Source: Ramlibacter albus | GTDB lineage: Bacteria > Pseudomonadota > Gammaproteobacteria > Burkholderiales > Burkholderiaceae_C | NCBI RefSeq assembly: GCF_014297445.1 | Contig: NZ_JACORU010000002.1 | Location: forward strand, 434,001 to 498,000 | Direction: 5' to 3' | DNA: 64,000 bases | In this document: in pieces, positions 45,993 to 54,426 of the stretch | How positions within the stretch are numbered: the first letter of the stretch is position 1 | Layout: every line of letters begins with the position of its first letter | Notes under the pieces: model-generated | The model's database searches: none | Seen by the model: the letters and a program-made list of their open reading frames with translations, nothing else | What the model was told of the DNA's origin: nothing | Program-made: the position numbers and the translations under genes

Positions 45993-47680
45993 TGCGTCTC
46001 CTCGATCTTGAACATGGCAGCGCCGAACGGCTCGCGCGTGAGCAGCGCGCCCAGGTTGGCGCGGCCCTCCTGGTTGTTCAGCGACTTGATGAAGGGCCCG
46101 AGCTTCGCCGCGGGCAGCTGCGACAGGTCGCGCGGCGCATCGGTCACCAGCACCAGCAGCTCGTTGGTGCCCGCGGGGCCGGAGGCGCGCACGCGCCAGG
46201 TGTCGCGCGGCAGGGCGAGCGGCTTGCCGGGCTCCACGGTGTTGGCCTTGTCCAGCTCGTTGGGGAAGAGCACGTAGAGCGACTGGTTGTCCGAGCCGGC
46301 CATGGCCACGTACACGTAGCCCTTGCGGTTGGCGGTGACACTGAACTCCAGGTAGTCCTTGCCGATGGCGAGGCGGTTGCGCGCGGCCTGCACGCGCACG
46401 TCGCGCTTGGCATCGCGCTGGTCGTACACCTGCTGCAGCGCCTCGGCGCCCGTCAGCGGCTTCGTGGTGGTGGGCAGCGCGGCGGCGACCAGCTGCACGG
46501 CGCTGAACCACGTGGGCACGAAGCCCGCGTTGCCCTGGATGAGGAGCGTGCTCGGCTGGAAACGCACCTCCTTCTCCAGCCGCTTGACCAGCTTGGCCTG
46601 CGCGCACTGGCGTATCTCGTCGATGGTGACGGCGCCACTGCCATCGAGGTCCTTCGCGTCGCGCAGCAGGCAGTCGCGCACGAACTGCGTGGCCAGCCCG
46701 CCCTTGTCCTCGTCGTCGAAGCTGATCTCGTTGTCGCGCGAGCTGCTCAGGTGCACCACGTCGTTCGGCGGCACGCCCTTGGCCGTCACTTCGGGCAGCA
46801 GGTTGCGCGTCTTCACGTTCGCGGGGCGCGAGCACTCGTCCGACGCCGGCGAGAACTTCGGCCGCAGCCGGCCTTCGTCGCCCGGCGAGAGCAACCCGCG
46901 CGTGCGGATGCCCGCGTCGGCCGTGAGCACGCCGCCCGAATGGCACGCGTCGTACATCACGAACATCTTGTCCGCCTTGCGCGTGAGCGGCGCCAGCAGG
47001 TCGGCCATCTCGCGGTTGGTGAGCGTGCCGCGCGCGCCGCCGTCGTGCGCGAGCAGGGACTCGACGCAGCCGCCCGCCGCCGCATCGTGCGTGCGCGTGC
47101 CGTGGCCGCTGAAGTGGATGTAGACGCGGTCGCCCTCGGCCATCTGCTGCTCCAGCTCGCGCAGCGCCTTGCGGATGCCGTCACCCGTGGCCTTCTCGTC
47201 GGCGAGGTAGCGGATGTTCTCCTGCGGGATCTCCATCGCGCGTGCGATCTGCGTGGCCGACTCCACGTCCACCCGCGTGCCGGGCAGCGGCGCGATGTTG
47301 GGGTCCGCGTAGGTGCCGACGGTGATCACGAGCGCGTGGCGGTTCGCACGGGGGGTGAGGCTGCGCACGCCCAAGGTCTGCATCGTGCCGGCCGTCATGC
47401 GCGCTGATGGCACGCTGGCCGCGGCTGCGGTGGCCGTCGCGAGTTGCAGCGTGCCCGCCCTCACCCAGCCACGCTCGCTGCCCGCCTGCACCCATGCCCA
47501 GCCGCCTTCGAGGCTGAGCGGCTGCACGCGCGCGCCTTGTGGCAGCTGGCGCAGCACGGCGGCGGTGGGCAGCTTGTCTGCGCGAAGTTCGGTGGCGCGC
47601 AGCACCTGCACGGCCGGGTCCTGCGCCTGCGCGATGGCGCAGGCGGCGAGCGCGGCCGCAGCGAGGGTCTTCAGGCGCAT
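45989..47680 (-). CDS. Caspase-family (C14) protease with SH3-like and DUF4384 domains
   Basis: 563 residues, exported (signal to about residue 20). Residues 25-82 resemble a bacterial SH3 domain (PQGARVQPLSLEGGWAWVQ). The caspase p20 domain runs from about 112: RHALVITVGTYADPN, catalytic H193 in HFSGHGTR and C246 in YDACHSGGV. A possible EF-hand-like LDGSGAVTIDEI follows (LRDAKDLDGSGAV), suggesting Ca2+ control as in metacaspases. The C-terminus (about 440-550) is DUF4384-like: FSVTANRKGYVYVAM and NQSLYVLFPNELDKAN. Overlaps with both neighbours show co-translation with CHASE2 and FecR proteins. Target unknown. Confidence 0.87.
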   Translation of the reverse strand: MRLKTLAAAALAACAIAQAQDPAVQVLRATELRADKLPTAAVLRQLPQGARVQPLSLEGGWAWVQAGSERGWVRAGTLQLATATAAAASVPSARMTAGTMQTLGVRSLTPRANRHALVITVGTYADPNIAPLPGTRVDVESATQIARAMEIPQENIRYLADEKATGDGIRKALRELEQQMAEGDRVYIHFSGHGTRTHDAAAGGCVESLLAHDGGARGTLTNREMADLLAPLTRKADKMFVMYDACHSGGVLTADAGIRTRGLLSPGDEGRLRPKFSPASDECSRPANVKTRNLLPEVTAKGVPPNDVVHLSSSRDNEISFDDEDKGGLATQFVRDCLLRDAKDLDGSGAVTIDEIRQCAQAKLVKRLEKEVRFQPSTLLIQGNAGFVPTWFSAVQLVAAALPTTTKPLTGAEALQQVYDQRDAKRDVRVQAARNRLAIGKDYLEFSVTANRKGYVYVAMAGSDNQSLYVLFPNELDKANTVEPGKPLALPRDTWRVRASGPAGTNELLVLVTDAPRDLSQLPAAKLGPFIKSLNNQEGRANLGALLTREPFGAAMFKIEETQ

Positions 47681-49299
47681 TGGGCTTTCCTTTCCTCTTG
47701 TTCCTGCATGCGTGCCGCCGTGGCGGGGAAGTCGGCCCACAGCCGCAGGCACAGGCGCGCGAGTGCTTCGCGGTCCGCGCCGGCAGGCGTGGCGACGGGC
47801 TCGCCGGTGCGGCCGGCCAGGCGCTTCAGCCGCGGCTGCAGCTTGGTGTGCGCGGCGCGCAGTTCTTCGGCGGGGCCGACGATGGCCGCGTACTGCGCGA
47901 GCTCGGGCCAGCGCATGCGGCCGGGCCAGCGCACCCACGTGTCGGCCACGACCACGCGGCAATGCGGCGCATCGCGCTCCACCGCGTCGATCAACCGGTC
48001 CACGGCCTGCGGCGCCCACGCCTTGCGGCGCGCGAGCGGCAGCACGGCCATCCCTGCCCCGCGGTCGGCGGGCAGCTCGCACCAGTGGCGGCGGCGCTGG
48101 TCGCTCCACAGGCGCAGGCTCACGAGGAAGGCCAGCGCGAGCGCGGCCGGCGCCTGCAGGTCCAGGAAGACCGGGCTGCCGTGCAGCGAGGCATAGGTCA
48201 ACGCGAGAAGCGCAGCGGGCAACGTGAGCAGCAAGGGTTCGAGCGAAGCGACGGAGCGCCAGTGCGCCCACGCGGCGATCGCAAGGCACATCGCGATGCT
48301 CAGCGCCGCGAGCAGCCACCGCGGCAGCTCCGCCATCGTCTCGCGGTGCAAGGCGTTGTCGATGGCGGTGGCGATGATGTCCGGGCCCGGGTGCGCGCGC
48401 GCGAGCGGCGACGCATGCACGTCGTGCAGCGCAGGCGCGGTGCTGCCGATGACGACGATGCGGCCTTTCCAGCGCGGCGCGGCGGTGGGGTTGCGCTCCG
48501 CTTCCTGGAACACCTGCCAGAACGGCACGCGCTCGTACTGGCCGGCGGAGCGGCGCCAGTTCAGCAGCGTGTCCTGCGGGTGCAGGGGCGAGTCGAGGTG
48601 CGCGACGATGGCTTGTGCCGCGGTCGGATCCACGGCCGCCGCGGCACTGAGCGCGGTGGACTTCAGCACGCCGCCATCCGGCAAGCGCTCGACGTAGCGG
48701 AAGCGCCGCACCACGCCATCGCTGTCCGCATACGCGTTGTTATAGCCGAGCGCGCCGGCAGCAACCGCGGGCAGCACGGGCGGGATCATGGCGACGGTTG
48801 CGGTGCCTTCGCCGGGCGCGAGCCACAGGCCCGGCAGCACTTTCGCGGTGATGCGGCTGGCGGTGTCGTCCGCCTCCGCAAGCCGCACGACGGAAAAGTG
48901 GCTGTGGCGCGACTTGCGCACTTCGGCATCGAAGGCCGCGTCGCCGCCCGGGTTCAGCTTGTCCGCATCGCTGAAGAGGATGTCCCAGACGATGGCCGCG
49001 GGCTCCTGCTTTTCCAGGTGCGCGAGCACGGTGGCGAGCGTGTCGCGCGGCCACGGCCAGCGGCCGAACTGCGGGGCCATGCGCGCGAGCGAGCCTTCGT
49101 CCACGTCGACGATCACGATGCGCGCATCGGGCTTCGGCGCGTAGAGGCGCCAGCGCACCATCGAGTCGAACGTGCTGTGCGCCACGCCGCTCGTGGCGCC
49201 GACCGCGAGGAAGTCCACGAGCGCCCACGCGCAGAACACCAACGCCAGCCCCCAGACCACGCGGCTGCTGCGCCAACTGCCGACGCGGGGCAGCTTCAT
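47671..49299 (-). CDS. CHASE2-domain membrane sensor protein
   Basis: 542 residues. One N-terminal helix (VVWGLALVFCAWALVDFLAV) is followed by a large periplasmic CHASE2 domain (about 40-325): RIVIVDVDEGSLARM, WPWPRDTLATVLAHL, GYNNAYADSDGVVRRF and the end block VVIGSTAPALHDVHASPLA. Three helices then lead back (LLAALSIAMCLAIAAWA and two more), and about 130 cytoplasmic residues follow with no kinase or cyclase domain. CHASE2 usually sits before such an output; here the C-terminal part (VDRLIDAVERDAPHCRVVVA) is unrecognised. ATG overlaps the OmpA stop. Confidence 0.85.
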   Translation of the reverse strand: MKLPRVGSWRSSRVVWGLALVFCAWALVDFLAVGATSGVAHSTFDSMVRWRLYAPKPDARIVIVDVDEGSLARMAPQFGRWPWPRDTLATVLAHLEKQEPAAIVWDILFSDADKLNPGGDAAFDAEVRKSRHSHFSVVRLAEADDTASRITAKVLPGLWLAPGEGTATVAMIPPVLPAVAAGALGYNNAYADSDGVVRRFRYVERLPDGGVLKSTALSAAAAVDPTAAQAIVAHLDSPLHPQDTLLNWRRSAGQYERVPFWQVFQEAERNPTAAPRWKGRIVVIGSTAPALHDVHASPLARAHPGPDIIATAIDNALHRETMAELPRWLLAALSIAMCLAIAAWAHWRSVASLEPLLLTLPAALLALTYASLHGSPVFLDLQAPAALALAFLVSLRLWSDQRRRHWCELPADRGAGMAVLPLARRKAWAPQAVDRLIDAVERDAPHCRVVVADTWVRWPGRMRWPELAQYAAIVGPAEELRAAHTKLQPRLKRLAGRTGEPVATPAGADREALARLCLRLWADFPATAARMQEQEERKAQCA

Positions 49300-49811
49300 C
49301 ACTCGAGGTTGACCACCCGCACGCGGCGGTTCTCGGCGGCCAGCGGGTCGGCCGGGTTGGCCGGCTCGCTCGCACCCTTGCCCGAGGCGACGAGCCGCGC
49401 GCCGTCCACGCCGCGCTGCATCAGCACCGCGCGCACGGCCTCGGCGCGGCGCTCGGAAAGGCGCTGGTTGTAGTCGGCGCGGCCTTTCGCGTCGGTGTGG
49501 CCCTCGAGCGCGAAGCGGTAGTTGCGCAGCTGGTCGGAGGCCAGTGCTTCGGCCAGTTTCTCGAGCTGCGAAGTGCTTTCGGGGCTGACCTTGGCCGAAT
49601 CGAAATCGAAGTGGATCTGCAGCGAGACCGACGCGCGCTCGGGCACGAGGTTGCGCGAAGGCGCGGCGATGGAGCGCGTCAGCGGCCGCTGCCTGGGCGT
49701 GAGGCTCTCGACGAGGTCCCGGGTCTCCACATCGGCCGCCGTGGCAGCCGACGCGCCGCACGCGAGCACCGCGCATGCAAGCAAGTTCAACACCCGGGTC
49801 CCACCAGCCAT
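49299..49811 (-). CDS. OmpA-family peptidoglycan-binding protein
   Basis: 170 residues. A signal peptide ends at SAATAA. The C-terminal OmpA domain has IHFDFDSAKVSPESTSQL, LEGHTDAKGRADYNQRLSE and RVRVVNLE; the Asp and Arg that bind diaminopimelate (in GHTD and in the LSERRA helix) are present. No beta barrel, so it links the wall to a partner. GAGGAGA precedes ATG 49811. It is the first gene of the operon OmpA-CHASE2-caspase-FecR and reads away from the second caspase gene with 80 bp between. Confidence 0.92.
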   Translation of the reverse strand: MAGGTRVLNLLACAVLACGASAATAADVETRDLVESLTPRQRPLTRSIAAPSRNLVPERASVSLQIHFDFDSAKVSPESTSQLEKLAEALASDQLRNYRFALEGHTDAKGRADYNQRLSERRAEAVRAVLMQRGVDGARLVASGKGASEPANPADPLAAENRRVRVVNLE

Positions 49812-49891
49812 CGCCCGATCTCCTCGTATTGCCGGCGCATGTTAACCCGTGCCGCTTGGGCCCGAGCGGCAAATAGGGTACAACGCCTTGC

Positions 49892-51760
49892 ATGAAGTCC
49901 TACGCTGTTGCCCGTGCCTTGCTCGCCTTCACCGGCCTGGCTTTCACGAGCAGCGAAGCACAGTCCCCGCTCGACGTGCGCGTGGCGCTGGTCATCGGCA
50001 ACACCGCCTACCAGCACGCCAACCCGTTGCCCAATGCCGGCAAGGACGCCGAAGGCGTGGCGACCGCGCTGCGCACGCTCGGCTTCAAGGTCGAGCACGT
50101 GCGCGATGCCACGCGCGAGGACATGGACGCCGCACTCGCGCGCACCCGCCAGGCGCTGGACAAGCGCAACGGCCTCGCGATGCTGTACTACGCGGGCCAC
50201 GGCCTGCAGGTGTCGTGGCGCAACTACATGGTGCCGGTGGATGCGCGCGTCACCAATGCGGCCGACCTGCCGAAGACCACCTTCGATGTAGCCGGCGTGC
50301 TGGACACCTTCGCGCGCACCGGCTCGCGCATGAACATCATCGTGCTGGACGCCTGCCGCGAGAACCCCTTCCCGGCCGCCGGCGGCTCGCGCGGCCTTGC
50401 GCAGATGGGCGCGCCCATCGGCACCTTCCTGGCCTATGCCACGCAGCCGGGCGCACTCGCCGAGGACGGCGACGACAAGATGCCCTTCGGCCCTTATGCC
50501 GACTCGCTCATCCTGGAACTGGGCCGCCCCGGCTCGCGCGTGGAGGACGTCTTCAAGCGCGTGCGCTTCCATGTGCGCCGCAAGACCGAGGGGCGGCAGG
50601 TGCCGTGGGACGCGACGACGCTGGAAGAAGACTTCGTTTTCAACGACGGCAAGAACACCGTCAAGCTCGACCCGACGCTCGTCGCGCGCATGATCACCGA
50701 CGCGCGCCAGCGCGAGCAGCAGCTGCGCGAGGAAGCCGAGCGCGCGCGCCAGCGCGAGCGCGAGCTGGCCGAAGCCGCGGAACGTGCGAAGCGCGAGGCG
50801 GAAATTGCCGCGGAGCGAGCACGCCGCGAGAGCGAAGTGGCCGCACAACGCAAGCGCGAGGAAGAAGCGGCGCAGGCTCGCGAGCGCGAAGCGCAGCTGG
50901 CCCGCGCCCGCGCCGACGAGGAAGCACGCAAGAAGCGCCTCGAGATGGAAGCCGCCATGGCGATTGCCGCGGCGCGCCAGCAGCAGCAGGTCCAGGAGGA
51001 GCAGGTCGCCCTGGCCGCCTTGCAGAACGCCAACGCGCAGCGCCGCCGCGAGGAGTTCTTCCGCATCGAGAAGGCCAAGTGGGACCAGCTGAAGGATTCG
51101 CGCGACCCCGCCCTGCTCTACGACTACCTGCTCGCGCACCCGAGCGGCGCGATCAGCGAGCTGGCGCAGGCGCGGCTCGAAGTGATCCAGCCCGCCAAGG
51201 TGACGCCGCAGGCGGACCAGACTGGCCTGGTGCAGCCGCTGGCCGCCAAGCGCTTCCGCATGGGCGACCGCTACGAGTTCGTCGTGCGCGACCTCTTCAC
51301 CCGGCTGCAGGTCGAGCGCCCCGTCTTCACCGTCGTGCGCGCCACCGACGAGGAAGCCGAGTTCGACCAGGGCTACCGCGTCACGCAGGCCGGCGCGATC
51401 ATCCGCACCATCGGCGGCGCCACGCTGGACCCGTACCAGCAATGGATCCCCGCGGGCGAGTACTCGGTGGGCCGCAAGTGGTACACGCGCTCGATCATGC
51501 GCATGCCCGACGGCACGACGCAGTGGGTGGAGCTCAATGGCAAGGTGGTGGCGCGCGAGACCATCGAGGTGCCCGCGGGCCGCTTCGACACCTTCAAGAT
51601 GGAGATGGAGCAGCTCGCGCAGGACGGCACGCGCCTGAAGATCACCTACTGGGGCCAGCCCGACTGGGGCGTGGCCATCAGGCAGATCCGCGAAGTGCGC
51701 GACACGCGCGGCGCGCTCTCGGGGCAGATCTACGAGATGGCCGCGCGCTCGCGCCGCTGA
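49892..51760 (+). CDS. Caspase-family (C14) protease with long coiled coil
   Basis: 622 residues with a signal peptide to about residue 23. The caspase domain covers about 28-240: RVALVIGNTAYQHANPLPNA, catalytic H103 (YYAGHGLQVSW) and C155 (IVLDACRENPF). The pro-domain-free layout is that of bacterial orthocaspases. Residues about 265-395 are an uninterrupted charged coiled coil rich in AERA/EREL repeats. The C-terminal 170 residues form an unrecognised beta-rich domain (MGDRYEFVVRDLFTRLQVER, WGVAIRQIREVRDT). It diverges from the OmpA operon and is likely regulated with it. The two caspases share only the catalytic domain. Confidence 0.87.
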   Translation: MKSYAVARALLAFTGLAFTSSEAQSPLDVRVALVIGNTAYQHANPLPNAGKDAEGVATALRTLGFKVEHVRDATREDMDAALARTRQALDKRNGLAMLYYAGHGLQVSWRNYMVPVDARVTNAADLPKTTFDVAGVLDTFARTGSRMNIIVLDACRENPFPAAGGSRGLAQMGAPIGTFLAYATQPGALAEDGDDKMPFGPYADSLILELGRPGSRVEDVFKRVRFHVRRKTEGRQVPWDATTLEEDFVFNDGKNTVKLDPTLVARMITDARQREQQLREEAERARQRERELAEAAERAKREAEIAAERARRESEVAAQRKREEEAAQAREREAQLARARADEEARKKRLEMEAAMAIAAARQQQQVQEEQVALAALQNANAQRRREEFFRIEKAKWDQLKDSRDPALLYDYLLAHPSGAISELAQARLEVIQPAKVTPQADQTGLVQPLAAKRFRMGDRYEFVVRDLFTRLQVERPVFTVVRATDEEAEFDQGYRVTQAGAIIRTIGGATLDPYQQWIPAGEYSVGRKWYTRSIMRMPDGTTQWVELNGKVVARETIEVPAGRFDTFKMEMEQLAQDGTRLKITYWGQPDWGVAIRQIREVRDTRGALSGQIYEMAARSRR

Positions 51761-51766
51761 GCGCGC

Positions 51767-54379
51767 CTACCGGTAGTCGCCGGTCTGGTCGTAGGTGTCC
51801 TCGAAGTCGAGCGTCACCTTGCCCGAGGTGAAGAACACCGCGATGCTGTTGTGGAAGGCCGCGAAGTGCCGGATGGGCTCAGGCGGGGTCACCCGCCGCG
51901 GAGCCACCGACACCGCGCCCGAGCGGATGTCCTGGCGCAGCCCGCCCATCGTCAGGTACGTGCCGTCGAAGGTGCGCAGGCGCAGGCCCCGGCAGCACGT
52001 CACCTCCATCTGCGCGATGTTGGTCAGGTTGGCCAGCACCACGGGCCGCGGCGTGGGGGTCGGCCGGCCGCCGCCGAAGTACCCGTCGTAGTCGGAGCCC
52101 CACGCCCGCACCGTGCCGCTCGCCTCCAGTACGTACGCGTTGCCGCTGCCGATGGCGAACTTGCGCACGACCCCCAGCCCCGCAATCTGGGTCGGCGTGG
52201 CGATGCTCGTGAAGTTGGACAGGTTGCCCTGTGGATCGACCGTGCCGTCCGAGTTGGCGAGCATGCCGATGCCGCCCGCGCCCCAGCCGTACAGCTTGCC
52301 GTCGCTGGTGAGCACGAAGTAGGTGTCGGCGCTGGTGTACACCTCGATCGCATTGGGGAAGGCGTCGTAGCGCCGCATCGCGGTGTCCTGGTATTCGTCC
52401 CCGCGCGTGCCACCGGCCCGGGGTGTCGTGCCGCACAGCGCGTTGCCGCCCAGGCGCGTGTCGCGCCCGCCGAAGCCCCACGTGTAGATCGTGCCGGCAC
52501 GGTCGCGCGCGATGACGCTGCGCCAGTCGGAGCGGATGGAGGTGACGTCGCGCAGGCCGGGGATGGTCACGGGCTGCGGGTACTTGCCGTTCGGCAGCCC
52601 CGGGTTCAGCCGGCCGCAGAAATTCTCGCCCCAGCCGACCACGGTGCCGTCGGTCTTGACCGCGTAGTTCACCGAGCCGCCGGTGGAGAGGTACTTCACG
52701 TCGGTGATGAAGCGCGTGATCTTCTGCTGGCGCTCGAAATCCGCCGGGGTGAAGCTGTAGTGGCACACGCCGTTCACGTTGTTGGGCGTCATGCGCAGCA
52801 CCGTGACGGTGGCATCGCTCATCAGCGCCACGGCGTCGCGGAAGCCCTGGCAGTCCACGTTGAAGTTGCTGTCGGCGTCCACGCCGTCGACCTGCGTGAA
52901 CGACATCTCGTCGATCACCCGGCCCACGGAGGCCGTGAGGCGCGTGCCGAAGCGCCCGGCCACGGCGTTGGCACCGATGCTGGCCGCGGCGGGCAGCCGC
53001 ACGCTTTCGTAGCTGCTGCGGTCGGCACGGGCGATCTCGCTGCCGTCGAGCGCGAAGCCGTTGATGCGGCCGTCGGTGAGGTCGCGAGCCAGGTCGTTGG
53101 CCAGCGTGAGCGCGGGTGCAGCGAGCGCCGCGTTGAAGTCGCTCGCGGCGCGCACGAGCCCGCCGTTGACGGCGGCCGAGCGGCCGTAGCGGCTGTCGTT
53201 CAGCGAGGCGGTGTTGCTCGCGGAGTCGATCGGCGTGGAAAGCGAGCGCGCCGAAGCGAGCTGGTAGTTGGCGGTCAGGCGTTCGTTCACCTGTGCGCGC
53301 ACGAGCTCGTTGGCGGCGACCACCTGCGCGCGCGTGAGGCCGACGAGGCTGCCGCCCGCCGCGAGGCTCGCGCGGCCCGCGGCGATGTCGCCGGCATTGG
53401 CCTTGTAGTTGTTCAGCGCGTAGCGGTACGCCGCTTCCGTGAGCGGCGACACGCCCACGTGCTCGTCCCACTGGTCCACCAGCGCGTGCAGCGCGCTGCC
53501 CGCCGGGAAGTCGACGAGCGCGTTCCTGCCCTCGTCGAAATACCGTGCGCCCGCCTTGCCTTCCAGCCGCAGGAGGAAGGGGCCCGCAAGGCTGCAGGTG
53601 CGGATGGTGACGAGGCCCGTGGCGCTGTCGGTGGTGCCCTGCCCCACCACGTTGCCGGTGGCCAGGTCGGTCACGGTCATGGTGCCGCCCAACACCTTGC
53701 CCAGGCCGCCGCCCGCGGCCGCGCCGCCGCCGGAACCGCCCGAGCCGCCGTCGCCCGCGCCCGCATTGGCCGCGGCCGTCTCGATGTCGCCCTGGAAGCC
53801 GGTGGCCACGCCGGCCACGCAGGCGCCGCCGCTGCCCGTCGACGCGGTGACGACGGCGCGCGCGCTGTCGACGCTGGTGTTGAAGCCTCGCGCCGCGGCG
53901 CCCCAGGTGGCGTCCGCACCGAGCCCCGCGAGCAAGCCCACCAGGTTGTTGACGATGACACCGCGCGCCGACGCACCGTACGCGGCGAAGTACTGCGTGA
54001 GCGCGGTGCGCAGGATGTCGAGCGAGGCGGCGTTGACTGTCGCAGCGGTCACGCCCATGTTGCCGAGCACCGTGGAGGTGAGGGCTGCGTCGCTGCTGCC
54101 CGCAAAGCCCGCCGCGAAGCCGGTCGCCAGCACCATCGAGTTCGGCGAGCTGAAGGCATTGAACTCCGCTGCCGTGGGCGCGCGGCCGTAGAACGCCTGG
54201 AAGACGCGCAAGGCGCCCGTCGTCGGGTCGGCCTGCTGGGCCTGGGGTTGCTGCGAGGCTTGCTGTGCCGTCGGTTGCTGCGCGGCAGGGGCCTGCGCCA
54301 TGCTCACCCGCTCACCGCCGCCGCAACCGGCAAGTGCCATCACCAGTGCCAGTGCCGGCACGTCCAAACGAAACTTCAT
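51767..54379 (-). CDS. RCC1-repeat lipoprotein with shared N-terminal module
   Basis: 870 residues. Lipobox LAGC (C19) plus GGG, then a Gln/Ala-rich linker (about 28-50). Shared module at 55-190: VFQAFYGRAPTAAEF, QYFAAYGASARGVIVNNL, TWGAAARGFN. A Gly-rich bridge leads to a middle domain (about 230-560) common to the three RCC1 proteins (TCSLAGPFLLRLEGKAGARY, WDEHVGVSPLTEAAYRYALN). The last 300 residues hold RCC1-type propeller repeats: VIARDRAGTIYTWGFGG, VLTSDGKLYGWGAGG, VLEASGTVRAWGSDYDG. GAGGGA precedes ATG 54379; the longer open frame above it is antisense. Last of a probable four-gene lipoprotein operon; ends 7 bp from the second caspase (convergent). Confidence 0.82.
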   Translation of the reverse strand: MKFRLDVPALALVMALAGCGGGERVSMAQAPAAQQPTAQQASQQPQAQQADPTTGALRVFQAFYGRAPTAAEFNAFSSPNSMVLATGFAAGFAGSSDAALTSTVLGNMGVTAATVNAASLDILRTALTQYFAAYGASARGVIVNNLVGLLAGLGADATWGAAARGFNTSVDSARAVVTASTGSGGACVAGVATGFQGDIETAAANAGAGDGGSGGSGGGAAAGGGLGKVLGGTMTVTDLATGNVVGQGTTDSATGLVTIRTCSLAGPFLLRLEGKAGARYFDEGRNALVDFPAGSALHALVDQWDEHVGVSPLTEAAYRYALNNYKANAGDIAAGRASLAAGGSLVGLTRAQVVAANELVRAQVNERLTANYQLASARSLSTPIDSASNTASLNDSRYGRSAAVNGGLVRAASDFNAALAAPALTLANDLARDLTDGRINGFALDGSEIARADRSSYESVRLPAAASIGANAVAGRFGTRLTASVGRVIDEMSFTQVDGVDADSNFNVDCQGFRDAVALMSDATVTVLRMTPNNVNGVCHYSFTPADFERQQKITRFITDVKYLSTGGSVNYAVKTDGTVVGWGENFCGRLNPGLPNGKYPQPVTIPGLRDVTSIRSDWRSVIARDRAGTIYTWGFGGRDTRLGGNALCGTTPRAGGTRGDEYQDTAMRRYDAFPNAIEVYTSADTYFVLTSDGKLYGWGAGGIGMLANSDGTVDPQGNLSNFTSIATPTQIAGLGVVRKFAIGSGNAYVLEASGTVRAWGSDYDGYFGGGRPTPTPRPVVLANLTNIAQMEVTCCRGLRLRTFDGTYLTMGGLRQDIRSGAVSVAPRRVTPPEPIRHFAAFHNSIAVFFTSGKVTLDFEDTYDQTGDYR

Positions 54380-54426
54380 CGAGGTCCCTCCGTCGTCCGA
54401 CCTTACACCACGCGGCGTTTGCTGCT

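Noticed and set aside
45243..46946. Extended FecR protein of 567 codons
   Set aside because: Upstream codons are an alternate frame of the caspase gene; hydrophobic anchor and overlap support 45992.
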